NCBI GenBank assembly: GCA_021014325.1
Contig: CM037460.1
Span: 19,746,044-19,810,043, forward strand
Source: Plazaster borealis
Taxonomy: Eukaryota > Echinodermata > Asteroidea > Forcipulatida > Labidiasteridae
DNA: 64,000 bases
Reading direction: 5' to 3'
A program made the translations under genes and the position numbers. Shown here in pieces: positions 1 through 13,200 of this stretch (position 1 is its first letter; each line of letters opens with the position of its first letter). Under the pieces are notes generated by a model. It had not been told where the DNA came from. It did no database searches and worked only from the letters and a program-made list of their open reading frames with translations.

Positions 1-1068
1 TAATCTTCTGCATCAATTAATTAGTTGTAGCCCTACAAAATAAACTCAAGACTACTCCATTTGGTTGGAAAAAACAATTCAGAGAAATTTGTTGTCCAAT
101 TTTTACAGATCGGACCTGCATAAACAGACACGATTGCAAAAAAGGAAAGTGGAGAAAGAGGCGCAAATAGCATTATTTTGTGTTGTGCTCATTTTTTGTG
201 CAGAAGTTCAGAGAAATTGGACTATGGGCTCAATTTTATGGCTCTGCCACTGGAAGCGAAAAATTGGCGTTTACAGAAAAATGTAAATCGATGATGAATT
301 TTGCCATTTATCACGATTTCAATTTTATAAACTTAATTTTTTGCTGCCTTTATTAGGGGGAGATAATTTATTTTGCTGTTGAAAAGACTGAGAGATAAAG
401 TAATCATTGCTTTTGGAAGTGTAAACACTCCATACAACTAAACTGTGAACATGTCACCAACTGCTTGACGAAAACAATGAAAAACAACATGTGATTTGTC
501 AGGGAATTTGTGCTTGTTCCCATTAGGCATTGATAGGTATTATACAAGATTGGTAGAGCTGACAAAATAGTCGCAGATAGTGTTCCTGTTTTGTGTGAGC
601 AACCATATACATGAAATAACAAACCTGTGAACATTTGGGCTCAATCCGTTGTGTGAGTCAGGAGAAAATAGTGAATAACCATGCACAATATTCAGCATGT
701 AAACACATTGTCCTTAATTTTGGTTGTAACAACCAAAATCAGCTGTTGCGTTTTTTCTTTTTAGGTTTTCAGATAAAGTTTTCTTGAATATGACTTCATT
801 TCAGAGGGAAATATTTCACAGAAAAATAAATTGTTCTAGCATGAACTTCATAATCAGTAAGCTTTCAGACTAAAATTAAACAATGATGTTTCTTATCCTT
901 ACCAATACCTTTAAATTCTGGCAATCAAATTAAGCAATTGTGATTTTGGGGGGACTTTGATAAAATTTCAGACATTATAAGCCTCTGCTAAAACAGTGGT
1001 ACAACTATCAGGGAGGGCATGTGCCCCCCCCCCCCCACTAAACAAATATAAATATTCCGGTATACACC
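1..1068. other. Gene-free left edge
   Basis: I see no credible exon here. Bases about 530-690 match the first part of the family C MITE: a bracketed GGTATTATACAAGATTGG start followed by the 'aaacctgtgaacatttgggctcaa' type core. A homopolymer C run lies at 1023-1037. The short ORFs lack splice or protein-family support. Confidence 0.5.
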
Positions 1069-1250
1069 ATGTGACCTGTGACATCACATGTTTAAAAAAG
1101 AGCCACAGAGCCTGTACTTCCTGTCGGCACAATTTATACACAGCTCAATGGAGGAAAAAATAAAATCTTAAATGTCTGATTTGTATCAACTTTTGATTTG
1201 AAGAAAGTGGGTACATCCCAGAAATTGTCCAGCTGTTATTTTTATAACTA
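1069..1250 (+). repeat. Left part of a dispersed repeat also present at 10431-10835
   Basis: The segment starting with acctgtgacatcacatg, followed by 'ccacagagcctg', matches 10445-10625. The match resumes at about 1555-1700 (tgcctgccggaaaggcc), where it parallels 10695-10770. The copy is therefore split by the tRNA-like element at about 1250-1550, whose two ends carry the same short sequence (ctttgttcaac). Confidence 0.55.
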
Positions 1251-1550
1251 GTCAATTTTTCTTTGTTCAACTCGCCAAATTGTTTAAAACATACCCAGTC
1301 AGTTTCCCTTGTGGTTTATTACTTGATGTTTGAAACAATGGCTGCCGCTCCCCAGGTTGTGTAAACTTGGTTTTGATCCAATGCTACAGGGCAGTTAAAG
1401 GTTGTATGGCTTCTGGTAGGCACCCCCGAAAAAAAGATAGGGAGACCGCCAATATAGGACTAGATAGCTGAGTTGGTAGAGCGTTGGCACGTTAATCCGG
1501 AGGTAATTGGTTCAAATCCTGCTCTAGTCAATTTGTCTTTGTTCAACCCC
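1250..1550 (+). mobile_element. tRNA-like SINE-type element, left copy
   Basis: Bases 1447-1530 resemble a tRNA. There is a perfect 7-bp acceptor-like pairing (GACTAGA with TCTAGTC), an A-box-like tagctgagttggtaga and a B-box-like ggttcaaatcc. The triplet at the anticodon position reads GTT (Asn type). The anticodon and T stems pair poorly, so this is a derived element and not a working tRNA. The non-tRNA body (1335-1446) lies upstream of the tRNA-like part, which is unusual for a SINE. An inverted copy lies at 1757-2060. Confidence 0.55.
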
Positions 1551-1756
1551 AAATTTTTATAACTCAAAACACAAAATGTAAAATTTTCCATATGACCAGT
1601 AAAGTATCATGCCTGCCGGAAAGGCCCTGGAACATGTGGAATGTACCAGGTCACTCTCTTTGGAAACGAAGGTTACATGGTTTATAAATACTGGTATGAA
1701 CTTTAAAATCAGTGGCCTTTTACATTGAAACTGATTACATTTTTTGTTGGGGGGGG

Positions 1757-2060
1757 GGGTTGAACAAAGAAAAATTTAGCGGGATTTGAACCAACTACCT
1801 CCGGATTAGCGTGCCGGTGCTCTACCAACTGAGCTATCTAGGCCTATGTTGGCGGTCTCCCTATTTTGTCAATATCGTTGTTCGGGGGTGCCAGTCAGAA
1901 GCCAAACAACCGTCAACTGCCGTGTAGCCAGGGATTACACCCAAGTTTACGATACAACCTGGGAAGCGGCAGCCAGGGGATCACCTTATGGGGATGCAAC
2001 TTTTTATTTCAGACATGAAATAATAAACAATAAACCAAACTTTATCTTCAACAGAATTTA
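1757..2060 (-). mobile_element. tRNA-like SINE-type element, right (inverted) copy
   Basis: This is the reverse complement of 1335-1550: gaaccaactacctccgg and tctaccaactgagctatct mirror the left copy, and the match continues through gggggtgccagtcagaagc and gggaagcggcagcc. The two copies form an imperfect inverted repeat with a spacer of roughly 200 bases. Partial copies of the body recur at 23568-23640 and 25435-25575. Confidence 0.55.
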
Positions 2061-2061
2061 A

Positions 2062-3070
2062 TTTTTAAAATGATATGTCATCTTGCCAGAGCAACTTTAT
2101 GTGTGATTTTTGTTCAATCCCTTTGTGTTTATAATTGTAATTTTGTTCAAATGTTCTGCCTCAAAAATGTCATTTTTATTTCTTCTTCCTGTTGGCAATT
2201 ATAAAGCTTAACATTCAATTTGTTTAATTGAACTTAATGAGTGATCAGCCGTTCTTGTCCGAAATATCCCTGAATCAAGATTAAGAAGCTATACCACTCT
2301 AGAATTTCCTCACCATAAGTAGAGCAAGATAGTTGAAATCCTGAGAATAAAACTACCTCTACAGAGTCTAGACTTATTCCAAGAAGAGATTGTATCAGGC
2401 ATGATATTCTTCCAACTTTAGTCTGAGTTTCAATTTTTGTTTTTTCCCTTGGGAAAACTGTCTGTAAAAGCCTATACCACATGTACATGTAGGTCAGCCC
2501 TTGTAAACAATAAAAGTTTCCACTTTTTTCCAAAGACCAAATATCATGCTTGTTGTAACATTGATGTTACACACCCAAAAAGTAATTTTTTCAAAAATAA
2601 TTGTTTTTCTTCTCAGATGCAAATTTAAAGTTTACACAGAAGTCACCATTCCACGAAAATCAATGACCATTCCAAAAATGTGTTGGACAGATAGTCATGC
2701 ATCTTTTGCTTTTAAATACTTGATTGTTGACTCAATATTTAAAATGTGAAGACAAATTATGAATATATTAGTTCTAAAGGCATTGTTGTTTTCAATTACT
2801 TCATAGATGCTCAATGAAATAAATAACAGTTAATAATAATGCGAGTACCTGTTAGTCATTTATCACAAGCAGTAGTGTAAATATTGATGTACGTGAACAC
2901 CCCAATTAAAAATTACCAGAATAAAATTTTATATTTTATAGGCTTTCATGTCCTAACTTCAATGTTCTAAATTATTTTCTATTTCACACACAGACAATTT
3001 AGTATTTTTACCTCCATGTCTAATTATTTTATTTAAATGGAATAACAATTAGTGCCGAAAAGGGGCTTGT
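2062..3070. other. Gene-free stretch, nothing recognised
   Basis: AT-rich unique-looking sequence. Overlapping short ORFs on both strands show no family motifs, and I found no exon flanked by good splice sites. Confidence 0.4.
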
Positions 3071-3444
3071 TTAAAGGCACTGAACACGTTTGGTAATTGT
3101 CAAAGACCAGTGTTCTCACTTGGTGTATCGCAACATATGCATAAAATAACGAGCCTGTGAAAATTTGGGCTCAATTGGTCATCGAAGTTGCAAGAAAATG
3201 ATGAAAGAAAAAACACCCATGTTGTACAAATTTGTGTGCTTTCAGATAGGAATAAAAACTTCTTGCAAGAAGTTTTTATTATTTTAGTGAGAAATTAGAT
3301 CTTTCTCGGAAACTATGTTACTTCAGAGGGAGTTGTTTCCTACAATGTTTTATACTATCAACAGCTCTCTGTTGCTTGTTACCAAGTCAGTTTTTGTGCT
3401 AATATATATTTTGAGTAATTACCAAACGTGTACGATGCCTTTAA
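3071..3444 (+). mobile_element. Family A MITE (reference copy)
   Basis: It starts TTAAAGGCACTGAACACG and ends with the inverted partner ...CGTGTACGATGCCTTTAA, so TTAA is the likely target duplication. Length is about 374 bases, with no coding capacity. The middle carries a conserved perfect hairpin, ACTTCTTGCAAGAAGT. Closely similar copies occur throughout the window and are listed separately. The TTAA target suggests a piggyBac- or Kolobok-like source of transposase, which is an inference. Confidence 0.8.
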
Positions 3445-4227
3445 GATAAATGCAAACAAAAGGCCTAAACTATTGGTTTTAATTTGCCTGAAGTGCCCCC
3501 CGAAAATTATTTGTGTTCCCCTTTTTAACCCCCCAAAAAGAAAAAGTATACATATATATTTATACAAAAATATGGAAGTGCAAGTTTAGTTTTCAGGTTA
3601 GAAAATAAGCTGTATGTTTGACTGTGCCCCAAACAATCTACATGTAGGCCCCTCAAAAATAAAATAATCCTTCCCCCAGCTGAAGTGCCTCTTGTAAACA
3701 ATTAAGCATGACACAACCCACAATTAAAAAACATGACCCCCGCCCCCCCCCCCCCCAACTCTGAAAAGCAATGTCCATCTGGCCCCTCCCCCTGAAACCT
3801 CGCTGGTTGGCATGGACGGCCGAGTGTGTTAGCAAAACATTAAATCGTGGTATAACATTATATTGTGACCAAGTTCAACATTTCTGCAAACTTCAATTAA
3901 AATAAAATACATCCCATGATTGGTTGCTTTGTTTTCAACCAATTCAACACTATTTTTGAATATTTGTGTAACATTGTTATAAACTTTGGCTATCTGTTTC
4001 TGCTTTGCATTTTTGGCTTTCCATAGTTTTCCTACCTTGGTTTGCCATCCCAAAACAACGCGTAAACGCGGGCTGGATGGGCGGACGTACCACCACCGGA
4101 TGGACGTGTTGTATTTTCATTAATTTCCGCGTTCAAACTCAGGTGTGAGTAGTAGGTGGGGTGGTCGACAACGAGTCTGGAGTGACCGAGTTTTATTCAC
4201 CACATTTTATCTGGAACGAATGACAAG
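3445..4227. other. 5' flank and possible promoter of the glutathione transferase gene
   Basis: No gene is seen. There is a poly-C run at 3738-3755. Bases about 4055-4100 are relatively CpG-rich (acgcgtaaacgcgggctgg, then gggcggacg, which resembles a GC box). They lie 130-170 bases before the first ATG of the GSTO model. No clear TATA box is seen. Promoter assignment is an inference from position and base composition. Confidence 0.3.
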
Positions 4228-7200
4228 ATGCCGCAGCCTCAGCAAACAAAGCACATTGCAACTGGTAACGAAGACATATAATTTCAATTTCATTATTATT
4301 ATTTTCTGTGTGTTTACGGGGGGACTGCTCTATATTCCGACACCCCTATTGTTCCGACACCCATGTTCCGACAACCCCCTCATGATTTACATATTAGGGG
4401 GTTAGGGTTAGGGTTAGGGTTAGGGTTAGGGTTAGGGTTAGGAATAGGAAAATACACCAGGGTTGTCGGAACATAGGGGGTGTAACCGTTTACAATCATC
4501 ACAGTTTATGCGCCGATTGGTCATCAATTCAAGATCTTCTACAACCGTAGGCCTACTTCTAGGATGGGTTACCCTATTACCGTGGGGGTTAGGACGTTTT
4601 TCGATTAGAATTTAAAAAAATCAACAACCTATAAAAAGTGTCCAGTTATTATTATTGTTGAAGTATTACTTTCCACTTTGACATCAAAAAAATACATCGT
4701 TTGTCTGATTAAATTCGTCCACGAAGTCTCTAAAAGTGTGCATCGCCCGGAGTGATTCTGGAGGTGAGCCTCCTATTACCGTGGTAGTCAGAATTTTTTT
4801 TTTCAAATGAACTATCTCTATATAAAGGAGCTAAATCCAAAGATAATATTCAAATATTTACCTAATACTGGGATTACGATGTTTAACTTCCCAGCAGATG
4901 GATAAATTTGGATATTTTAGGCATTTAAATTACCGAGTACCGACAATTTCCTTAGTCACCCCTGCGCTCAATTTTTGACCAATCCGATGACGTAGATTTC
5001 AAGCGCAAAGTAGTAATCCGCGCAAGTTAAAACATAACTGCGCAAATTCGGAAATTGCGTGCATTCGCCTGCTACAGGTATTGTACTTGTGCAAGCATGT
5101 CTGTAATTTGAGCGAGTTTTTTACTTTGTGTGTCAAACTTACATATTGAGGGCGCCCTTTGCAACGGTGCTGAATTTTTTTAGCCTTTTTAGTTTTCTAT
5201 CCTTATTTGGACGGCAGATATTGGTTTACGTTTTTGAGGTGAAAATACGTACTTTCGATGTCAATCTTTTTTTTACCGTGGAACAGGATCTGGGCACTGA
5301 TATTTCAATGCACAGAACAACATTTAAGGTAAAAATGTTAATGATATAATGGCACTTTTGACAGACATGGTCAGCGAAAATTTGTCCAGTCGGTAAAATA
5401 GCGTTTTTTCAAAATTATTTAAATTTAAAACATTTCCGCAACATTTCATTTTTTATGTTTTTACCAGATCGGTAGAGGGTTGTTGGCTATCGATTTAGCG
5501 TATGAAAGGCGTCTATTGATGACGTTTTGACAACGAAAAAAGTGAATTTTCTGCTACCACGGTATTAGGAGACCCACGGTAATAGGAGGCTTGACTATAC
5601 TTGTAATATTGGCATTGAATGTGCTAGTTGCGATAATCGTACGTACGATTATCGTAACTACGATTGAATACTTATTTATGTGCACAATTTTACCTCGGTA
5701 GGCCTAAAAAAAGTACTCGGGAAAGTGAATTTTTTGGAAATTTTTAAATCAAAATAATAATTTAACAAACGTGATATTTCAGGTTTTGTTTGTTTTATTT
5801 GTTTATATGGTTAGAACTTAGACTCGGAGAGCAGATCGGAAATCGGTAGACAACAAGTTACAATGTACTGATTGCCATCACTCACAAATTACTAAAATCA
5901 TCTGTTTCTTTCAAAATAACCCAATTTAAAAAAAAAACTAAAGACTCGTCTTTTCAATCAAGTATTTGAGTAATGGTATGGTTTTTTTCCCTTGTTTTTT
6001 ATATATTTGTTGTATTTCTTTACTACGTGTATTAGTTGTATTCCAGATTTTCTTAGCCTAAGTTTCCATTTTAATTTTTGAACATGTTATGGTTTGTAAA
6101 CTATATTAGCGCTAAATGAGCACTTTTGTTGGTTTGTGTTTTATATAAGTTTTCATTATAATTATTAATTATTGGTTGCCTGGTTGAAAATTGTCAGTAG
6201 GCAAGTACTGGCGTCGAAAAAATAACAGAAAATGTCCAACACCGGGACGGTAGGTAGAGGTGCCGCGGTAAATGAGACTTTACTATACTGTTCAGTGAGT
6301 GTAGCGTGCAATGACATTTGCACTTTTTATCTTTAGATTTCGATATGACTTCGTATTTTTAAACTGCCATTTGTTTTAGATAGTTAGTGCACTTCCTTCC
6401 TGCATGGTTGCCCCAACAAAAGTTATTCATAAAGTAGGTCTTGAATGATACAAAATAATGCCATTGATTTTCTTTAAAAAAAGAAAATAAAGCCAAGTAT
6501 AGCCACCACTTTTTCATCTGATAATATTATTATTGTACGAGACGTGAACAAGTAGCAGTCCAATACAGCACTCTATTTAATTTATCTAATCTTAAAATCT
6601 AAATATAAAAAACCAAAACACTTAATTACACTGTTTTCTTCGCAAACTTATCGTGTGTACTTAATATTTTTGTGTAATTTATCCAGGGGAGCCTTTGCCG
6701 CCTCTTGAGCAAGGAAAGGTTCGTCTCTATAGCAACCGATTCTGCCCCTTTGCACACAGAGCAAGGCTTACTCTCGCAGCTAAGGAAGTAACGTGAGTTG
6801 GACGTAACATCAGACACTTAAAGGCACTGAACACGTTTGATAATTGTCAAAGACCAGTATTCTCACTTGGTGTATCCCAACAAATGCATCAAATAACAAA
6901 CCTGTGAAAATTTGGGCTCAATTGGTCATCGAAGTTGCAAGAAAATGATGAAAGAAAAAACACCCATGATGTTGTACAAGTTTGTGTCAGATAGGAATAA
7001 AAGGCTTCTTGCAAGAAGTCTTTCATTATTGTAGTGAGAAATTACCTCTTTCTCAAAAACTACGTTACTTCAGAGGAGTCGTTTCTCACAATGTTACAAA
7101 TACTATCAACAGCTCTCCGTTGCTCGTTACCAAGTAATTTTTTATGCTAAATGTATATTTTGAGTAATTACAAACGTGTACAGTGCCTTTAAATAAATGC

Positions 7201-10200
7201 ATGGTTAAAAGTTGGGTCCTATATTGGTTTTTGTCAATGTAATGTTGATTTGTTTATAGGCAAAATTTTCAAGAAAGATACAATAAAAGTAACATGTGAA
7301 ATTCTGTATACAGTGTCTCTCTACTGAGAAAACAGCAAAAACTATCACGGTATTTTTACAAGAATGTTAAATCACAAGAATGTTAAATCCATCCACGTTT
7401 AGCGAGGTGACAGCAGGTACCAACCGCATCTCTGGCCGCAGCTTTCGCAACTGAACACCAACCCGCAGAAGCAATTCATGCATGAGTCGTTTCTCAAATT
7501 CAAATGTTTTGGGGTGAACAATTATCCAAACCATATTACTTCTCAAAATAGTTTATAGGCCTACTATCAACAGCTGCAGTGTTGCTCACCAAGTCAGTTT
7601 TTATGGTCATTAATTTTAGTATTTACCAATCTATGACCCTACCTTTAAAGATGCCATATTGTTGTTGTTGCCTTGCACAACTCGGCCTATTCACCCCTTG
7701 GGAGACGCAAAAACGCACCTCTGCACAACGTGTGTCTCCATTTTCGCTATTTTGGGAGTCTATTCCTTTGCGTACAATTTTACTCCCAAAGTGGCGGAAA
7801 AGATAGGCACGTGTACATGCACTGCGCGTCTGGAAATGGGTCAATAGAACTATGCACTGACGTCACACGGTCTAACATTTTGGAAGTTATAGATGCAAGA
7901 TATGCTTTTGTATTGTAAAAAAGGTTATTTCAGCCACCTCTATCTTTGGCTGCCAACCTGCATGTGTTTGCTTTAATAAACATAATAATAATTTTTAGGT
8001 TGCAATAATTTTTGCTTTTATGATGGGAACAATAACCATTGCATTTTCTACAAACTTATCGGGAAAGCAAATAATTCTTTATCAGGAGAATTTATTTTAA
8101 ATTTACATGATAGATTTTTCATACATTTTGAGGTTAAAAAATACCATAAAATTACTCCCAAAAGAAACCATATAATAGTCTTTGGAAATCGCTCGGGTTA
8201 AGGCAACGTGTATTCTCTCTTATTGTAATGGTCAGGTACCACATCGTTAACATTCAACTGAAGCAGAAACCGGAATGGTACTTCACTAAGAACCCTCTGG
8301 GCTCTACGCCATGCTTTGAGAGCGATGAGAAGATTGTAACAGACTCCGCCATCATCTGCGACTACATTGATGATGCCTATAGTAACAATCCACTCTGGCC
8401 ACAAGACCCTTACCAGAAAGCCCTGGATAAGATGGTCATAGAATACCACGCTAGCAAGGTATGTAGGAAGAAATGTTGTTGAAGTAGTTGTGCACAAAAT
8501 GAATGAAGAGGTTTTACACTCGAGAAAAATAATGGATTCTTATGTAGCGCTCAAATTCATCACTCAGTGACGCTCATGGCACTCCAACATTATTACCCCT
8601 GGTGGCTGGGTTGTTTATTTCATTCCTTAAACCATCTCAGTATACATACAACCTGTGCTGCCAACTATGTAGCGCACCAAGCTAAATCAATCATAAGAAC
8701 CATCTCTGCCCTCACAGGTACCCATTTACCCCTGTGTGAAGACTCGGTAATTTTGGCACATTTGATCTGTGACTTTGTCTCATTCTCATTAATGTGGCCA
8801 AGTCCAGCAACATGTCATCATTGCACAGTTGGTATCATTTTAAAGAAGAACACTTCAGCTTTCTATTGATATGCAACATAATACAAGAGGGTAATAAATA
8901 ATAAAAATATACATGATTAAAAAAAGTTTCCTAACTTTTTGTGAGCAGTTTAGATGAATTTGTTTCAATCTGAAACTAGTTGTGGAGTGAATGCTCCTGC
9001 CAATCCTCTAGCATGTCTAGAGAAATATTGTCAAAGTTGAGAAAATGGCATCTTGAAACTCCGACAATCTTTGCTTAAATATTGACTGCTGCAATTAAAA
9101 TAAGCTGAAAATTAAACACACAAAGTTCCTGACAAAACGTAAAAACAAGTTTCAGTGTTTTCACAAAAACGTGACCATGTTGGTTGTTTGGTGTGTTCAT
9201 TGAACTATTTTACTATTCAAAAACAAAACAATGATGCATGTTCCCTTGATTTCACACAATAATCTCAAGACTTGTAATTCTAGAGGCCTTTTAGTGTGGT
9301 GTCCTGGCAGAGCGGTCTAACGCATGGAACTCAAAGATACAATAAGTCAGGGCTCAACCCTTAAAGGCACTGAACACGTTTGGTAATTTGTCAAAGACCA
9401 GTGTTCTCACTTGGTGTATCCCAACATATGCATAAAATAACAAGCCTGTGAAAATTTGGGCTCAATGCGTCATCGAAGTTGCAAGAAAATGATGAAAGAA
9501 AAAACCCTTGTACAAATTTGGGTGTTTCAGATAGGAATAAAAGGCTTCTTGCAAGAAGTCTTTTATTATTTTAGTGAGAAATTACCTCTTTCTCAAAAAC
9601 TACGTTCACTTCAGAGGGAGTCGTTTCTCACAATGTTTTATACTATCAACAGCTCTCCGTTGCTTGTTACCAAGTCAGTTTTTATGTTAATATACATTTT
9701 GAGTAATTACCAAACGTGTACAGTGCCTTTAACTCTAGCTAGGTGCACATTGTCTAGTAATAACAGATATGGGCTAGTTTACACCACTTCTCAACATGCC
9801 CAGTGGACTACTACTAAGAACTGTGCAACCTACATGTTTAAAATGCTCATATTTCTTACTTTTCAGATGTGAATAATACATTTTTAAAATGTGTCAATTT
9901 AGTTTTGAGTGTGTGAATGTAACTTTATTTTACCTTTAAGCTGGTACCTTTAATACTTCAGAAAGATACATTTATGGCAAATAACATGTTTCAAATCTGG
10001 GATACTAAAACTTCCTGGGGCGCAAGTAAATTGAACAGTTTACTAGCCCGTTGGGCTACTTTACAAAAAGCTTAAACGCAAATAAGGAGACAAACACGTC
10101 TTTAGGGGAAGATTTTTCTTTAAAAATTACTTGTGATTGTCATTTAGGTAAGTCCAGCTTTCTTTAAGTGCTCCTACTATCCTGTCAAAGGAGAAGAAGA

Positions 10201-13200
10201 AAAGTGGTTCCAGGAATATCTCACCCATCTCGCTGTGATTGAGGAGAAACTCAAAGAGAGGAATACGCCATTTTTTGGAGGTAAATCTTTTGTTTGATTC
10301 GATGGATACTCAATTTTCTGTTTTTGGGATCTCAAACTTATGCAAAATATATTGAAATATTCAACTTTTCAATTTCTGTCGTTTTGTTGTTTTTTAACTT
10401 TGTAATTTAGTATGCCTTTTTATATGTTGTACGGTACAGACCACGTAACCTGTGACATCACATGTTAAAAAAAAAAATCCACAGAGCCTGGACTTTCTGC
10501 AGGCAGGACTTGTACACAGTTCAATGGATGGAAACGTTAAATCTTGCATTTTATGGAGATTGCACTGTCTGAATTTTATCAACTTTTTGATATGAAGAAA
10601 GGGGGCACATCTTGCTCGGCTGTTATTTTTACAATTCTTGAATTTATGTGGAAATTATTACACGAAATGTAACATTTTTCTTATAACAAGTGTAGTGTCT
10701 TGCCTGCCAGAAAGGCCATGGAATGTACAAGGTCACTCTTTTTGTAAACAAAGGTTACATGGTCTATATTTTCCTGCAATTCAACCTTTGGTCACCATTG
10801 GAGAACTGTTTTTGAAGAATAAACCATTAATGAGTTAAAGGTATTATACAGGATTGGTAGAGCTGACAAAACAGTCACAAACAAAGTTCATGTTTTGTGT
10901 GATTAACCATATACATGAAATAACAAACCTGTGAAAATTAGAGCTCAATTGGTCATCGAGGTCACGAGAAAATAGTGAAAAGAGACCTTATGTGTTTTCT
11001 GTTTTTCAAACATTGAGTTTATTATCACGCGCCGCGTGATAAAAACTATTGTTTTACTCATTTCTCAGAAACGTAGGCAGAAATATTTTAAGGAACCCTT
11101 TCTACCATACTTACTTTAAATCATGTACATTAAGTTGTGTGTGAATCTGTCAATCTGTGAACATTTGTGTTTTTCGATCTTACCAATAGTGTACAGGGCC
11201 TTTAAAGATTGACTGAATATGAGCACTTGGATAAATGGTAAAATGTTTTCACATAACACAGGGGTGTGGTTTCTGATTTCTGAATTTTCTCAAAATTCTT
11301 CAAATTTTCTTGAAAGAAGAAAAGTAATCACTAAAGGGAGAAAGAAGTAGTCCACATAGTGTCCCAACCTTTAGTTTTGTATTTCTGGTGATGCAAAGAA
11401 TCTGTAAACCTCCTCAGTTGTAATTATCTGGGAGATTCTGGGTCTAGAACAAGGGGGACCCCAGGCCTTTGAGCCATTTTCCAGGAATGTTCACAATCGT
11501 AAATTCAACACTGTCAATCCATTGATATTTTTAAGTGTAAAGTGAAGACTTTTCTTTTTAATCTTGCTTTTATGTAACTGTGCCTGTATGTTGATTTGTT
11601 AGTAGTATGTACCTTCTAATCATTTTTTATCTACTGTTTTTAATACTTTTTAATGTATTGCGCGGTTGATCATTTTTGAGGAAATCGCGCAATATAAATC
11701 TCTAATTATTATTACTATTATTATTATCGTCAAATCTCATCCCTGATAATAAGACAATTGATGATGGTTCTGTAAGCCACCGCCTCCCCCCACCGATTTG
11801 CCTGTTTATCCCCACAACCCCCTCCCACCATTCTTCACTAGATCCACCATACTATGACAGAAGAAAAAAACAATGCCAGAAAAATAATGGAACTTCATTT
11901 GTTTTCATCGTTTTCTGTGGCGTGTCGTGGCCGAGCGGATAAGAACACCGAACTCAAGCTCTTGTGTTTCTGATCAGCAGAGTGTGGGTTCGAATCCCAG
12001 TCGTGACACTTGTGTCCTTAAGCAAGACACTTAACCACATGCTTCGTCCTTCGGATGGGACGTTAAGCCGTAGGTCCCGTGTGTTGTGTAATGCACGTAA
12101 AAACACCCAGTGCATTTATCAAAAAGAGAAGGGGTTCGCCCCGGTGTTCCTGGTTCGATCGGCTGCATATTACACCACAGCACCTTGTAAACCATTACAT
12201 GGTGCTATGCAAAGGAATAGGTCTCATACTTCAACACGTAACTCCCCTTACCTTGTAGGAAAAATACTGAGCGCTTTGAGACACCCATCGGGAGTATAAA
12301 GCGCTATATAAGAACTGCGTATTATTATTATTATTATACTATGAAAGAAAGAAAAACAATGACAGAAAAGTAATTGAACCTCATTTGTTTTCATCGTTTT
12401 TCTTTTGAAGGATCCAAGCCAGGAATGGTGGACTTCTTGATCTGGCCTTGGTTTGAACGTCAGGTCGTGTTCGGCGATAAATTCCCCTTCGATAAGTTTC
12501 CAACTGTAAGTGTAATATATTTTTTTACTGTTAAGGCTTTCTTGAAAGGGTCTGCGGCTATTTCTTTTCTGCTGTCCTCTCTTAAAATCGTTGTGTTAAA
12601 CCTGAGACTGTATATTCATGTGTTGCTTTAACATTGATGTATGGCCCTTTTCAAAACTTTGGCTGTGGCTCTGTCAATTATTTTGAAAACGTAAGCTTCA
12701 TGTACTGAGGTTCAAACAGGTGGACAGAGCCTAAGCCTAAGCCAGAGGCTAAGCCTGAGCCAGACCTTTGAAAAGGGTCATTTTATGGATGTGTTGGTTA
12801 GGGAGGTTGAGCTGTGAAGCAAGTAATTTGACTAAGCTCAGGAGAACTTGGTTCCCAATCAAAATGCTGTGTGTTTTGTGTTTTGTATTTATTATTACAT
12901 GGTTCCCTGCTTTATTTTCTTGCAAATATTTTAAGCAATGTCGTTTCCTTAATAGTAATAATTTATGTGAAAATATATGCATTGACTGAAATTTTTGGAT
13001 ATTGATTAGTTATTACATTGTTTAATGTACAAGTAGGAATTGACAAATACTGTTTTGTAAATTTTGAAATAGTATGCTTGTGAATTGCAATTTCTTTTTA
13101 TGAGTTTAATTTGTTATGATTTTTAGAGTATGAATTTGTATGTGATTTAGGATTGTTACTGCAATCAGTGCAATGTATTAATGTATCAAAATCCATGTGA

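Noticed and set aside
1447..1530. Functional tRNA-Asn gene
   Set aside because: The acceptor stem pairs, but the anticodon and T stems do not. It has an inverted copy and further fragments, so it is a repeat.
3653..3835. Minus ORF with Gly/Arg-rich part
   Set aside because: Crosses a poly-C run; no family support.
4395..4442. True telomere end or chromosome fusion point
   Set aside because: The array is short, enclosed by unrelated inverted arms and lies within an intron of an intact gene.
6626..6817. Minus-strand 63-codon ORF
   Set aside because: It is the antisense shadow of GSTO exon 2, which carries RFCPFA with good splice sites and phase.
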